A DNA stretch of 64,000 nucleotides, taken from contig NW_017189851.1 of the NCBI RefSeq assembly GCF_001704415.2, positions 186,001 through 250,000 on the forward strand. Reading direction: 5' to 3'. Source of the DNA: Capra hircus (lineage: Eukaryota; Chordata; Mammalia; Artiodactyla; Bovidae). This document shows positions 55,901 through 64,000 of the stretch, piece by piece. Both the position numbers and the translations under genes were made by a program. Positions within the stretch are counted from its first letter, which is position 1, and each line of letters opens with the position of its first letter. The notes beneath the pieces are model-generated. The model had not been told where the DNA came from, did no database searches, and was given only the letters and a program-made list of their open reading frames with translations.

Positions 55901-56001
55901 GTCGCAGCCCCAGCCTCGCTGGCTGCGCGCTTCCTCCGGGGCCCGGACGCCGCGGGAAGCAGCTGGGAGCGGGCCGGCGGGCCCGGCGACGCCATCGCCA
56001 T
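49717..56001 (-). CDS. ESS2: ESS2/DGCR14 nuclear protein (ten exons, 480 or 478 aa)
   Basis: ESS2 (ES2, DGCR14) is a nuclear protein associated with the spliceosome. Exons: 56001-55861, 54976-54808, 54724-54623, 54282-54113, 54027-53910, 53661-53528, 53015-52913, 52050-51941, 50478-50363 and 49996-49717. All are GT/AG and in phase, giving 481 codons with the stop (human 476 residues, from memory). Landmarks: QRVLDEEEYIE, DFFPDVEKLQAQKEYLEAEE, PLPSLDVFLSRYTSEDNASF, AWLYQAEEEFEKRQKD, KNSLMYYPEGVPDDEQLF, VGGFGFVATPSPAPG, TPYVDRTPGPAF and the end LLQLPARRKASDFF. Two in-frame ATGs lie at the start (56001 and 55995); the second aligns better with human. It converges with TSSK2. Confidence 0.95.
50363..50478 (-). 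CDS. ESS2: ESS2 exon 9
   Basis: Encodes ILEPGRRERLGLKMANEAAA through KKQEALRRVTESLA, a basic helical segment. Acceptor CTCTAG, donor CCAG then GTGAGG. Confidence 0.92.
51941..52050 (-). CDS. ESS2: ESS2 exon 8
   Basis: Encodes VNESPLMTWGEVENTPLRVE then GSDTPYVDRTPGPAFK, with TP-rich motifs conserved in the Es2 family. Acceptor CTGCAG, donor CAAG then GTGGGT. Confidence 0.93.
52913..53015 (-). CDS. ESS2: ESS2 exon 7
   Basis: Encodes HKQGKVGPDGKELIPHESPR then VGGFGFVATPSPAP. Acceptor GCTCCAG, donor CCTG then GTGAGA. Confidence 0.93.
53528..53661 (-). CDS. ESS2: ESS2 exon 6
   Basis: Encodes VPDDEQLFKKPRQVVHKNTR through QQAAALNAQ. Acceptor CGCCAG, donor GCAG then GTGAGG. Confidence 0.93.
53910..54027 (-). 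CDS. ESS2: ESS2 exon 5
   Basis: Encodes RQKDSLALPSAEQQAVESSQ through KAKNSLMYYPE. Acceptor GACACAG, donor GAGG then GTGAGC. Confidence 0.93.
54113..54282 (-). CDS. ESS2: ESS2 exon 4
   Basis: Encodes EAAEEAAAEPLPSLDVFLSR through HAWLYQAEEEFEK. Acceptor GGACAG, donor GAAG then GTGCCT. Confidence 0.93.
54623..54724 (-). CDS. ESS2: ESS2 exon 3
   Basis: 102 bases, symmetric phase 1, encoding VTPATFETPELHTGPSM to GRGLEDGD. Acceptor CCCCCAG, donor GACG then GTGAGT. Confidence 0.92.
54808..54976 (-). CDS. ESS2: ESS2 exon 2
   Basis: Encodes GLQTVIQRDFFPDVEKLQ through IKFGSALGKASREPPPP. Acceptor CTTCAG, donor CCCT then GTGAGA. Likely helical or coiled coil. Confidence 0.94.
55095..55195 (-). mobile_element. 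tRNA-derived SINE fragment, reverse, in ESS2 intron 1
   Basis: A T-rich run then 'ggccacgctgtgcgc' and 'gatcttagttcccgatcaag', the usual reverse CHR-type SINE. Confidence 0.75.
55861..56001 (-). CDS. ESS2: ESS2 exon 1
   Basis: Encodes M-A-M-A-SPGPPARSQLLPAAS to DEEEYIE. Donor GAG then GTAGCG, a non-consensus +4/+5 (GTAGCG rather than GTAAGT) but the only one that joins in frame. The start may be at 56001 or 55995. Confidence 0.92.
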
Positions 56002-56160
56002 CCCAGCAACGCCCGGGCGGCGCAGGCGCGGCGGGGCGGGGGCGGGGCGCGCGAGGTGCGCAGGCGCCTGATCGAGCCGCCCAATGGGAGAGCCGCGCTC
56101 GCCGACGTACTGACGTCACAGCGAGCCCTGCGCCTCATGGGAGCTGTGGTCTTCGTCTCG
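55990..56160 (-). promoter_or_regulatory. ESS2: ESS2 CpG-island promoter with CRE and CCAAT
   Basis: CpG-rich DNA from about 55700 to 56110 surrounds ESS2 exon 1. Upstream are a CCAAT at 56081-56085, a perfect CRE palindrome TGACGTCA at 56111-56118, and a ZNF143-like CTCCCATGAGGC (minus strand, near 56132-56143). These fit a housekeeping promoter. The exact start site is not shown. Confidence 0.65.
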
Positions 56161-56309
56161 CCCGGCTCTGGTCACTACTCTCTGGGCTGTGGACGCCAGA
56201 GGGCGCTGTGGTAGGGGCTAGGAGCGTTGTGGCTCCCTCTAACCCTGAAAACTCCAGCTCTGCGGAATCCGAAGGCCTTGAAATTCCACTTTCTGGCAAG
56301 AAATCACTA

Positions 56310-56515
56310 TCTGGGCTTCCCTGGTGGCTCAGGTGGTAAAGCGTCTGCCTGCAATGAGGGAGACCCGGGTTCGATCCCTGGATCGGGAAGATCCCCTGGA
56401 GAAGGGAATGGCAGCCCACTCCAGTATTCTTGCCTGGAGAATTCCATGGACAGAGAGGAGCCTGGTGGGCTATGGTCCACGGGGTCGCAAAGAGTCGGAC
56501 ACGACTGAGCGGCTT
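56310..56515 (+). mobile_element. Bov-tA SINE
   Basis: A tRNA-like head (cttccctggtggctcaggtgg) and B box (gggttcgatccctgg) fused to a Bov-A body ending with GAGTCGGACACGACTGAGCG. Well preserved. Confidence 0.93.
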
Positions 56516-58459
56516 CACCCTACCCTAATCACTATGTACACTGCTATGCAATTAACAAAGACACGTGCTTCAGAAACGTTGGGTATATTTGCGCTTCAAA
56601 GTTTTTATTCAAAGTTTATGCAAGAAAAGAAATGTCTGGTCTCTAAATGCCGGAGTTGGCTTCCCAGAAAGCTGATCCTTATTGAAATGGACAAGAAAAT
56701 TGTCTGAGCATTTTCCAGGAACAATCGTTTCTTTCCAAAAGGAGGTTGTAAATTACGGCAAGCAAGTTCTGCCCCAGAAGGATGCAGTACAGTTCAGTGG
56801 GGACTCCACGGGATGGCTCCTGCCCTCGTGGAGCTGAGTGTGAGATGCAGACCACCCCACAGACAAACAGCGGGCAGGCGCGAGGAAAACGAATCCCACC
56901 CAGGGGGCATCTTACCCACGGGGCATCTACCTAAGGGACGTCTACCTAGGGGACACTCAGGAGACGGTCCTCTGGAAGGAAGCAGTTGCAGACCCAAAGG
57001 ACGGACAGGCACTGCTGCCCACGTGGAAGGGGAGCGTGTGTGCAAAGGACCAGTGGGAGGAGGCCCAGTGCAAGGCACAGCGGGGTGGGTGCCCACACTG
57101 GAGGGCCAGGCTGCACCGACCTTGTGGGTCACGGGTCGTGGGTCACGGGTCGTGGGTCACAGGTCGTGGGTCACAGCGAGGAGCTTTGTCTTTGCTCTGT
57201 GAGCCGTGGGAACCCTGGGAGAGCTGTAGGCAGGGGAGGGGCAGGTTCAGACTTGAGTGCTGGGTTTTATGAGGATGAGTCACAGAGGAATCGGAGTGGG
57301 TGCAGGTGGGCCAACTGGAGGCAACTGCAATGGCCAACGCGAGAGGGGACGGTGGTTCTCATCAGGTTGGTGCAATCGAGGCTGGGGAGAAGGCGGATTC
57401 TGGGATTGTTTGGGGAGGTCATCGCGTGGCCTGGGCTTCATGGATGAGGGAGGGGAGGAGGCAGGGTGTGTGCTGCTAGCGCTCTGGCTCATGTGCCTGG
57501 GACGCCTGGCAAGAGCTGCTGGGGACAGAGTGACTGGGGAAGCCCTGGGCTTCCAAATGGAGCTGTCAGAGGGACCGCTGGACACAACTACCCAGCACAG
57601 GGGAGAGGCCTGGGGGCAGGTGTGGCCGTGGGGTGGAGCTGGGACCGGAGGCTGAGGGTGGAAGAGACAGACCAGGGCGCGGACAAGATGAGCGGGAGAG
57701 TGTGGGCTCGGCCTCGAGGACACCTGTGTTCCAGGCAGCTGCTGGTGGCTTGCCCGACAGCTGGAGAGAAAGGAAAAACCAGGAGGGCGGCATGGCGGCT
57801 GGTCCCTGGAGCGAAGAGCTCTGATCACAGGTGCCCCACACATTGACAAAAAGCCAGTCAGCCGGCAAGGGCTGGGACCAGGCGGGTGGGGCGTCCCAGC
57901 GTGGGGGGAAGCCCCGCAGGCAGGCTGTGCGATCTCCAGGGATGAGGCCAGGAGTCACGGAGACGGCTGGAAGCGTGCGTCCTGTGTGTGTTGGGGGGGC
58001 GAGGGCTGCTGTCCTGGTGGGGACCCAGCGCCCTGTGCTCTCCAGGCTCACCTGCCTTGGCGCGTCCTGGGAGCCGCAGCCTTGGCTTCTAGACCTTCCA
58101 CGGAGGGACTGTGCTTCCGGCCAGATGCCGCCCACCCCCACTCCCTGCAGGACCTGCGAGGGGGCAGAACAAAGTCCCCACGCCAGATGGAGCGGGTGTC
58201 AGGTGCCAACTTGGGCACTGAAGCCTTGTCTTCACGTTGTCCTTCACCCTGGGGGCAGGATGGCAGAGAGCACAGCAGACACTCTCCAAGCGGGTGGGGG
58301 ACCCTCCCCAGTTGAACTGGCCGGGCCCCACAGGTGACACAGGCTGCCCGCTGTTATGGAGGCAGACACACCTGCATGGAAACCTCCAGAGTGAGGAATC
58401 AAGGACCCCCGTCCCCGAGAAGCAGCTCCCGGAGGCCAGTGCAGGTAACTCTGGAGCCG
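56516..58459. other. intergenic between ESS2 and GSC2
   Basis: No gene seen. A 14-bp tandem repeat (GTGGGTCACGGGTC, about four copies) lies at 57124-57174. The GSC2 3' UTR should begin at the right end, but no clear minus-strand AATAAA was found close by. Confidence 0.5.
57124..57174 (+). repeat. 14-bp tandem repeat
   Basis: About four imperfect copies of GTGGGTCACGGGTC, with one A for G change in a late copy. Confidence 0.85.
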
Positions 58460-58564
58460 TCAGCAGCTCTCCCTCGGGGGCTTCTTGGGTCCGGATAGGA
58501 GCCGCGCGGAAGCCGCCGCGCGCTTCTGGTGTCGCCACTTGGCCCGGCGGTTCTTGAACCAGAC
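58460..58564 (-). CDS. GSC2: GSC2 exon 3 (recognition helix and C-terminus)
   Basis: Encodes VWFKNRRAKWRHQKRAAASA and the short tail LLSGPKKPPRESC. Acceptor CCCTCAG. Confidence 0.95.
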   Translation of the reverse strand, partial: VWFKNRRAKWRHQKRAAASARLLSGPKKPPRESC

Positions 58565-59576
58565 CTGAGGGGGAGGAGCGCTCAGGCGGGCCCAGCGCAG
58601 GCCCAGGTCGCTCTCGGGTACCAAGTGCACCGGCCGCGTCTTCGGGACGCGAGTGCGGGCGGACGGGGGCCTCCGGGCGGCTGCTCCATCGTCTGTCCTC
58701 TGCTGCCGAAGGCCCGGGGCCGGAATCCCTTCCCCCGCCTCCGCCGGCCGGTGCCCCTCGAGCAGCCCCGCGCTCTTCTGAGCCCCCCGAATTCCAGGGC
58801 GCGGACGCGGGCTGGATTCGTCAGGGGCGGGTGGGGTGTTTAAAACTAAGGGAGCCTGACCTCCGCCGCGGCCCCGCCCCGCCGGCCGCCTCTCAGCCCC
58901 CCGGCCTCGGCGCCTCCGCCCGCCTCGCAGAGCTGGCTCTCCCGAGGCGGCGGGCACCCACCTCCACGCGCTCCTCGCGCAGGCGGATGCGGCCGGCCAG
59001 GCGCTCGCGCGTGCCCACGTCGGGGTACTGGTTTTGCATGAAGAGGGCCTCCAGCGCCCGCAGCTGCTCCTCGCTAAAGATGGTGCGGTGACGCCGCGTG
59101 CGCCGCGGCGGGCCCGGAACCCCCGCGCCTGGCTGCGCCCCGGGGCCCCCGGGGGGCGCGGCCCAGGGCAAGGGCGCCGCGGGTGCCAGCCTCAGCGGCC
59201 ACGCCAGCCGCGCGCCTGCGGGGCGAGGGCGCGGTGAGGCGCGGCCGGGGTGCTGGGCTCCCCTCGCCCCGCGCCCTCGCCCCGGGGGCCTCGAGCGCAC
59301 CCACGCAACCCGCGCGCCCCGAGTGCACTCACCCAGCCGCGCGTCCGTCTCCGGGGGCCCGCGGGGGCCGCAGCAGCAGCAGCAGGCGCAGCGCGCGGCC
59401 TCCGGCGCCCCCGGCTCCCCCGGCTCCGAGGGGCTCTGGCGGTCAGGGGCCGGCGGCGGGCGGGCGGCCCGGGCTGGGGGGCTGCGCTCGGGCAGGCCGG
59501 AGAGGATGTGCTCGATGGAGAAGGGGCAGGGCCGCCCGGGTGCCTCGCGGCCCACCGCGCCCCTCGCCGCCGCCAT
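58460..59576 (-). CDS. GSC2: GSC2 (goosecoid-like homeobox, three exons, 200 aa)
   Basis: GSC2 is a paired-class K50 homeodomain transcription factor related to goosecoid. Exons 59576-59333, 59215-58962 and 58564-58460 join GT/AG in phase to 201 codons with the stop (human 205 residues, from memory). An eh1/GEH motif FSIEHIL at about 19-25 is the expected Groucho co-repressor contact. A Cys run follows in the middle. The homeodomain covers about 121-180 (HRTIFSEEQLRALEALF, then VEVWFKNRRAKWRHQKR), with K50 at 170 and N51 at 171; K50 predicts TAATCC recognition. The exon 2/3 junction falls inside the homeodomain, before the VWF of helix 3. Ends KKPPRESC. Confidence 0.95.
58962..59215 (-). CDS. 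GSC2: GSC2 exon 2 (homeodomain, helices 1-2)
   Basis: Encodes ARLAWPLRLAPAAP then the homeodomain up to REERVE. Acceptor CCGCAG, donor GGAG then GTGGGT. Confidence 0.94.
59333..59576 (-). CDS. GSC2: GSC2 exon 1
   Basis: Encodes MAAARGAVGREAPGRPCPF, the FSIEHIL motif and the CACCCCC run. Donor CTGG then GTGAGT, phase 1. The second codon starts with G and -3 is G, a fair context. Confidence 0.93.
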
Positions 59577-59604
59577 GCCGCCCGCCCTCCGCCGCTGCCG
59601 CGGG

Positions 59605-59708
59605 AATATATCCGTCGGGGGGCGGGGGCGTCCGCGCTGTAATCCCCGGGCCCGGCGCCGCGTCCACTCGCGCTAATCCCGCCGCGCGGCCAGGAGCGGG
59701 CTAATCCC
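59605..59708 (-). promoter_or_regulatory. GSC2 promoter: TATA-like box and three K50 homeodomain sites
   Basis: A TATA-like ATATATT (minus strand, 59611-59605) lies about 30 bases before the GSC2 ATG. Upstream are three same-orientation TAATCCC motifs on plus at 59640-59646, 59674-59680 and 59702-59708, spaced 34 and 28 bases. TAATCC is the bicoid/goosecoid-class K50 target, so GSC2 or OTX/GSC-type factors may bind here. Binding is inferred. Confidence 0.6.
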
Positions 59709-61684
59709 TGGCGGCGGCGGCGGGAGGGGCGGCGGGGAGCCCCCTGTCCCGATCCCTTGCCCCGGACCCGCAAGGCTGGCGGGCGCGCGCAGGGCCGCCC
59801 CCACGGCCCGGAGGCCCCGGCCCAGCGGCTGGAGGACACCCCGACCCGGCAGGCCCTCGGTGCCCGGCCCCGTAGCCACAGCGCCCAGGGCTGGTTCTTC
59901 GCCCTCTTCCGACCCGTACAGGGGGCGGAGGAGCGAGACTGGAGAAACCCCCCAAACAGCAGTGTCCTGAGGTCCGACCTCAAACGGGGCCCAGCACCCT
60001 GGGCAACCCCGCCGGCCCGCCGCACTCAGCCCGACTGCCCGCTCCCGTACTCAGGATCTGGATCTCAACCTCGGGGAGGAGGCGGGGCGCAGGCAGAAAG
60101 CTGTCTCTGCCCATCCCCAAGCCGGCAGCCCGTGCCTTCGGTTCTCTGCCTTCTCTCGCGGGTGACGGAGCCCGCCGGGCGCTACTGGGGACCCCGCAGA
60201 AAGGGACTGTCTGCTTCCCTCTGTGTCCCAGAATCCACCCCCCGATCCATCACCACCCCCGACCCTCCGCAGAGCCAGGCTTCCTGGGAGCTGACTGGTG
60301 CCCACAGCCCCACTCTTCAGCACTCCTCGGGGTCATTCCGTCCGCCATCGCTGGGGACCGACCCGCACTTTGCCAGATTCCAGGAGGCCTGTCGCACCTC
60401 ATCCAGGCAGCCTTGGACAGCTGGCCGGGACTTCTGCCTCAGGCCGTCTCCAGACCGCTGAAAAGTTAGCGTGCAGTTCGCAGGACAGGGCCGCAGACAG
60501 CCTGGCTTCTGCCCCAGCTGCCCCTTCCTGGCTCCCCGAGAGGTGCCTTCAGCTCGACCCACCCTGTACCTCAGTTTCCTGATCTCTGAACTGACACCAT
60601 GGCGACCTAACTCCCAGAGGCTTTGTGGGCTCAACCAGTCACTGTGTGTGAGGTTCGATCCCCGCTGGGCAGGGGCCTCCGAGAAGGGAAGGTACCGTGA
60701 GGGGGCGACACGCAGCCTCCTGCCTCACGCGCCCCTCCTCAAGCTCCCTTGTTGGTCCCACTCTGGTGTCAGTGAGGACTCTAGAACTGCAGCCACAGAA
60801 CCCGCTGACTCGCTGTCGGAGTCCTGACGCAAACTGCCCGGGACTCACTCATCTGGAGACTCCAGGGAGGAGCCACCACCTGAGTGGCCCACCTCATGGT
60901 TGCAAGACGGCTGCCACCACCCCCAGACCTCCCATCTCTTCCCGTGTATCCCTTTGGATCACCCTAGAAACGTCTCCCAGCCAACTTCCCTCACAGAACC
61001 AACAGATCAGAGAGGTGCCTGGGAGTCAACAACCCATCAAAGTCACTTCCCCAAGGATGGGGGCTCCGGGACCAGTGGCCAGGGAGGCTGGGTCCTGGGA
61101 TTCCTTCAGCCCTCTCCATCCTCACCCTTGGTGACCTCCTACAACCCGGAAGCTTCAGACACCACCTCTGCAGCAAGGACCCCCCAGGTGATACCTCGGG
61201 CCTGACAGCTCCCTCTGCTCCAGGCAGCTCCCTAAGCACCTGCTCCATGTCCCATTTCAGGACCAAGGAACATTCAGTCACTGTGCTTGGAAGACACTCA
61301 GGATCTCCTGGAAACCTCCGCCCCCTGCCAGTACTCCCCACCTTGATAAATGGGTTACCTACACACCTACCCACCTGGGTGGACATGCCACCTCTCCACC
61401 AGCCCACTGGCCCAGTGTGATGCTCTTCAAACCTATCAGCAAATCCTTGCACGCCTCCCTTCAAGAAGTGAAATCTAATCCCCCTTTTTTTGTACGTGCG
61501 CCGGCTTAGTGACTCTCTTCTAACCGCTAGGAGGCAGAAGTGACCCTGTGGTTTCTGAGGCCGGGTCCTGCAGCTCCTCTCCATCTGGGGACGCTTGCTG
61601 CAGCAGCCACAGGAACTGGACACGCAGACCAGCTCCAGCTGAAGGACCGGCCCCAGACCTGCGCGGGGCAGCTCTGACGTTGAC
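59709..61684. other. intergenic, no gene seen
   Basis: CpG-rich up to about 60070, then ordinary sequence. No conserved coding exon or clear repeat was recognised. Confidence 0.45.
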
Positions 61685-62770
61685 CCCTTTTAAATTTTGT
61701 CTATGATGTAGGTAAAGACCCAACTTTCATTCTTTGCATCTGGATATCCAGTAGTCCCAGTCCCATTTGCTGAAAAGGCTATTCTTTTCCCCGTTGACTT
61801 GTACCCCCCCAACCCAGCTGCGAATCAACTGATGTAAACCGGAGGACTTGTTCCTGGGTTCTGAGTCCTGCTCCGCTGACCCATGTCTACCCGCGCCGTC
61901 TCTTTTAACTGCTTTATTCCTTATCTGTTACTGGCTGCCCTGGCTCTGTGATGTTTTGCACGGGCTCCTCTCTAGTTGCGTCGAGTGGGGCTTCTTCCTG
62001 CAGTGCCTTCTCGTTGCGGGGCAAAGGCTGTAGGCACGCAGGCTTCAGTAGTTGGGGCTTGCAGGCTTGGTTTCTCCCAGCATGTGGGTCTTCCTGGACC
62101 CGGGGTCAAACACGTGTCCCCTGCATTGGCAGGTGGATTCTTGTCCACTGTACCACCAGGGAAGTCCTTACCTGTGCTGTCTTGATTACTGGAGCTTTGT
62201 GGTTGAGACTGAGATTTGGAGGTTTGAGATTGAGAGGTGAGAGTTCTGCAGGTTTGTGTTTTGTTTTTTTTTTTTTCCCACATTGATTTGACTATTTTGG
62301 TTTTCGTGAACTTTCATGTGAATTTCAGGGCCAGCTCCTCAGTTTATTGGAAGAGACCAGCTGGAATTTTGATAGAGATTACATTGAATCTGAGGATCCA
62401 TTTGGGGAGTCTTGCCATCTAAACAACGTTAACAGTCCATGAACATAGGACTTCTTCCAGTTGCTTAGATCATCTGGAATTTCTTTCAGTAGTGTTTGTA
62501 ATTTTCAGAGTACACATTTTTTTCCCCACTTCTTTGATTAAAGTTATCCTTCGGCATTCTGTTCCTTTGGGTACTATTGTAAATGGAATGATTTTATTTA
62601 ATTTTTGGACTGCTCACTGCAAGTATATAGAAAGAGAAGTGATTTTGTGCATTGATCTTGTATCTTGCAACCTGCAGAATTTTACTCTAATAATTTTTTG
62701 TGGATTTAAAAGGTCTTCTATGTGCAAGACAGAGGCACTTGTGAACGGAGACTTTCCTCTTCCTCTTCAG
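61685..62770 (-). mobile_element. antisense L1 LINE, split by a SINE
   Basis: 61685-61935 and about 62168-62770 read as the reverse complement of L1 ORF2 ('gatatccagtagtcccagtcccatttgctg', then 'attactggagctttg', 'cagctggaattttgatagagattac', and 'tattgtaaatggaatgattt'). A SINE interrupts it. The ORF is dead. Confidence 0.85.
61940..62167 (-). mobile_element. CHR/ART2-type SINE inserted in the L1
   Basis: Reverse orientation: it ends 'ctgtaccaccagggaagtcc' with 'ggcaggtggattcttgtccac' before it, the head of the artiodactyl tRNA-derived SINE. The insertion postdates the L1. Confidence 0.8.
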
Positions 62771-62807
62771 CGCTGATGCCTCTGCTTCGTTTTCTTGCCT
62801 GAGCTCC

Positions 62808-62985
62808 TGGCTAGTGTGTGCTGCGCAGTCGTGTCTGACTCTGCGATCCTGTGGACTGTAGCCCGCCAGGCTCCTCTGTCCATGGGGCGCTCCAGGCAAG
62901 AACACTGGAGTGGGCTGCCGTGCCCCCTCCAGGGGCGTGTCCTGACCCAGGGATTGAGCCTGTGTCTGCTGCACTGGCTAGAATC
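62808..62985 (-). mobile_element. Bov-tA SINE, reverse
   Basis: A reverse Bov-A body ('cagtcgtgtctgactctgcg', 'ccaggctcctctgtccatggg') followed by a reverse tRNA-like B box ('gacccagggattgagcc'). Confidence 0.85.
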
Positions 62986-64000
62986 CCCAGTAAATGGCTG
63001 GACAGTGGGGACATGGGGGCATGCTTCGTTCCTGATCGTAGAGGGAACGGATTCGGGCTTCATCATTGGCCGGGAAAAAAAAAAAAAACAAAACTATTTA
63101 CCAATTTAACAATTTAGCAAAGCCTCAAAAGATTTAAAATGAGTGACCCCAGTGAACACTTCCCGTAACGGTAGTCACTTGCTTTGGACTAATCCTCCCA
63201 TGGACAGCAATGATAAACTCTGAACAATATATTTTAAAGAAAACCTAGGAACACTGGATATGAACAGTAGAAACCAGAAGGGGTCAATGCCAAGGCTGAA
63301 GGCCTCAACATCTCTTTTGGCGGTGGGGGGGGGGACACAGAAGCTCGGGGTGACTGACTATCGAGGTTTGCACACTGGGAGCACTGCCTGCTGGGAAGCT
63401 CACCAACGGGGGGTGGGGTGGGGTGGGGGGGGCGTGGGGGCCAGCCTGGCAGCAGGGCAGAGCCCGGGGAGGGGCAGGGAGGCTCGGCAGGAAGGCACGT
63501 GGGTCAGAGGCCAGTGTTCCAGGAAGCCCCGCCCGGGAGGCACCGGGAGGGACACGGGCGGCTTCAGGATGCAGGCTCCAGCTTTGAGTCCCCATGATGC
63601 GCGTGGCCCCATCACCCAGGGCAACGCTCCCAGGTGGACGCAGCTGGGCCACCACTGGGTGCTAACCAGAGGCGCAGGATGGGCGCGCTGGGCACTCAAG
63701 CGGTCCGGACAGAGTCCCAGCCGCCTCCAGGATATCACCCGCTGGTTCACACGCACCCATTATCCCCCTTGGTAAATGGCCCACCATTCCACCAGCCACC
63801 CACACACTTCCCTGACACCCCCTGCCCTCAGAGCTGCCTGAGCACCAGGCTCCGTGTGGGACGCTGCCCCGCCCACGCCCGCACCTCGCCGGTCCTAACA
63901 ACTAACAACGCCCTCAGCGCTGGTGCCGATGCCCGGCCACCCGGGCCCCACACCGGCCTTCCGGCGCACTCCTGGCCACTCTCCTGGCCTGACCCCTTCT
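62986..64000. other. intergenic, no gene seen
   Basis: Contains a poly-A run at about 63075-63089 and a G-rich stretch (63407-63440) able to form G-quadruplexes. The next known gene in the human order is SLC25A1, but none of its exons was recognised here. Confidence 0.45.

Overview
This is nuclear DNA from a ruminant (cattle, sheep, goat or a relative). The evidence is many BovB (RTE) LINE fragments and ruminant Bov-A2, Bov-tA and CHR-type SINEs, together with intron-split vertebrate genes. The species cannot be fixed from this window. The gene content and order match the mammalian DiGeorge-syndrome interval (human 22q11.2): FAM246-like, DGCR2, TSSK1, TSSK2, ESS2 (DGCR14) and GSC2. SLC25A1 would be expected just beyond the right edge. 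Human proteins are compared from memory, not from a search.

Layout. 1-5.2 kb is mostly decayed BovB LINE and SINE sequence. 5.8-8 kb holds an orphan CpG island with housekeeping-type promoter motifs, a Bov-A2 SINE and a GT/poly-G tract. 11.6-13.1 kb carries a single-exon FAM246-like gene on the plus strand. 15.3-40.7 kb is DGCR2 on the minus strand. All ten coding exons were reconstructed with GT/AG junctions and consistent phase, giving 544 codons, and introns 2, 3 and 7 carry most of the repeats. 42.7-48.6 kb carries two intact intronless testis-specific serine kinases on the plus strand. 49.7-56.0 kb is ESS2 on the minus strand (ten exons, 480 or 478 residues). 58.46-59.58 kb is GSC2 on the minus strand (three exons, 200 residues). 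60-64 kb is intergenic with an antisense L1 and SINEs.

Functions. These genes do not form one pathway. DGCR2 is a single-pass adhesion-type receptor, TSSK1 and TSSK2 are postmeiotic germ-cell kinases, ESS2 is a nuclear splicing-associated protein and GSC2 is a K50 homeodomain repressor. The most interesting signals are: near-identity of the TSSK1 and TSSK2 kinase cores, a shared inverted CRE-like element upstream of both kinases, three same-orientation TAATCCC (K50 homeodomain) sites just upstream of GSC2, a 1-kb minisatellite of acceptor-like units next to DGCR2 exon 4, and an uORF whose stop codon abuts the DGCR2 start codon. I saw no evidence of a wholly new biological system.
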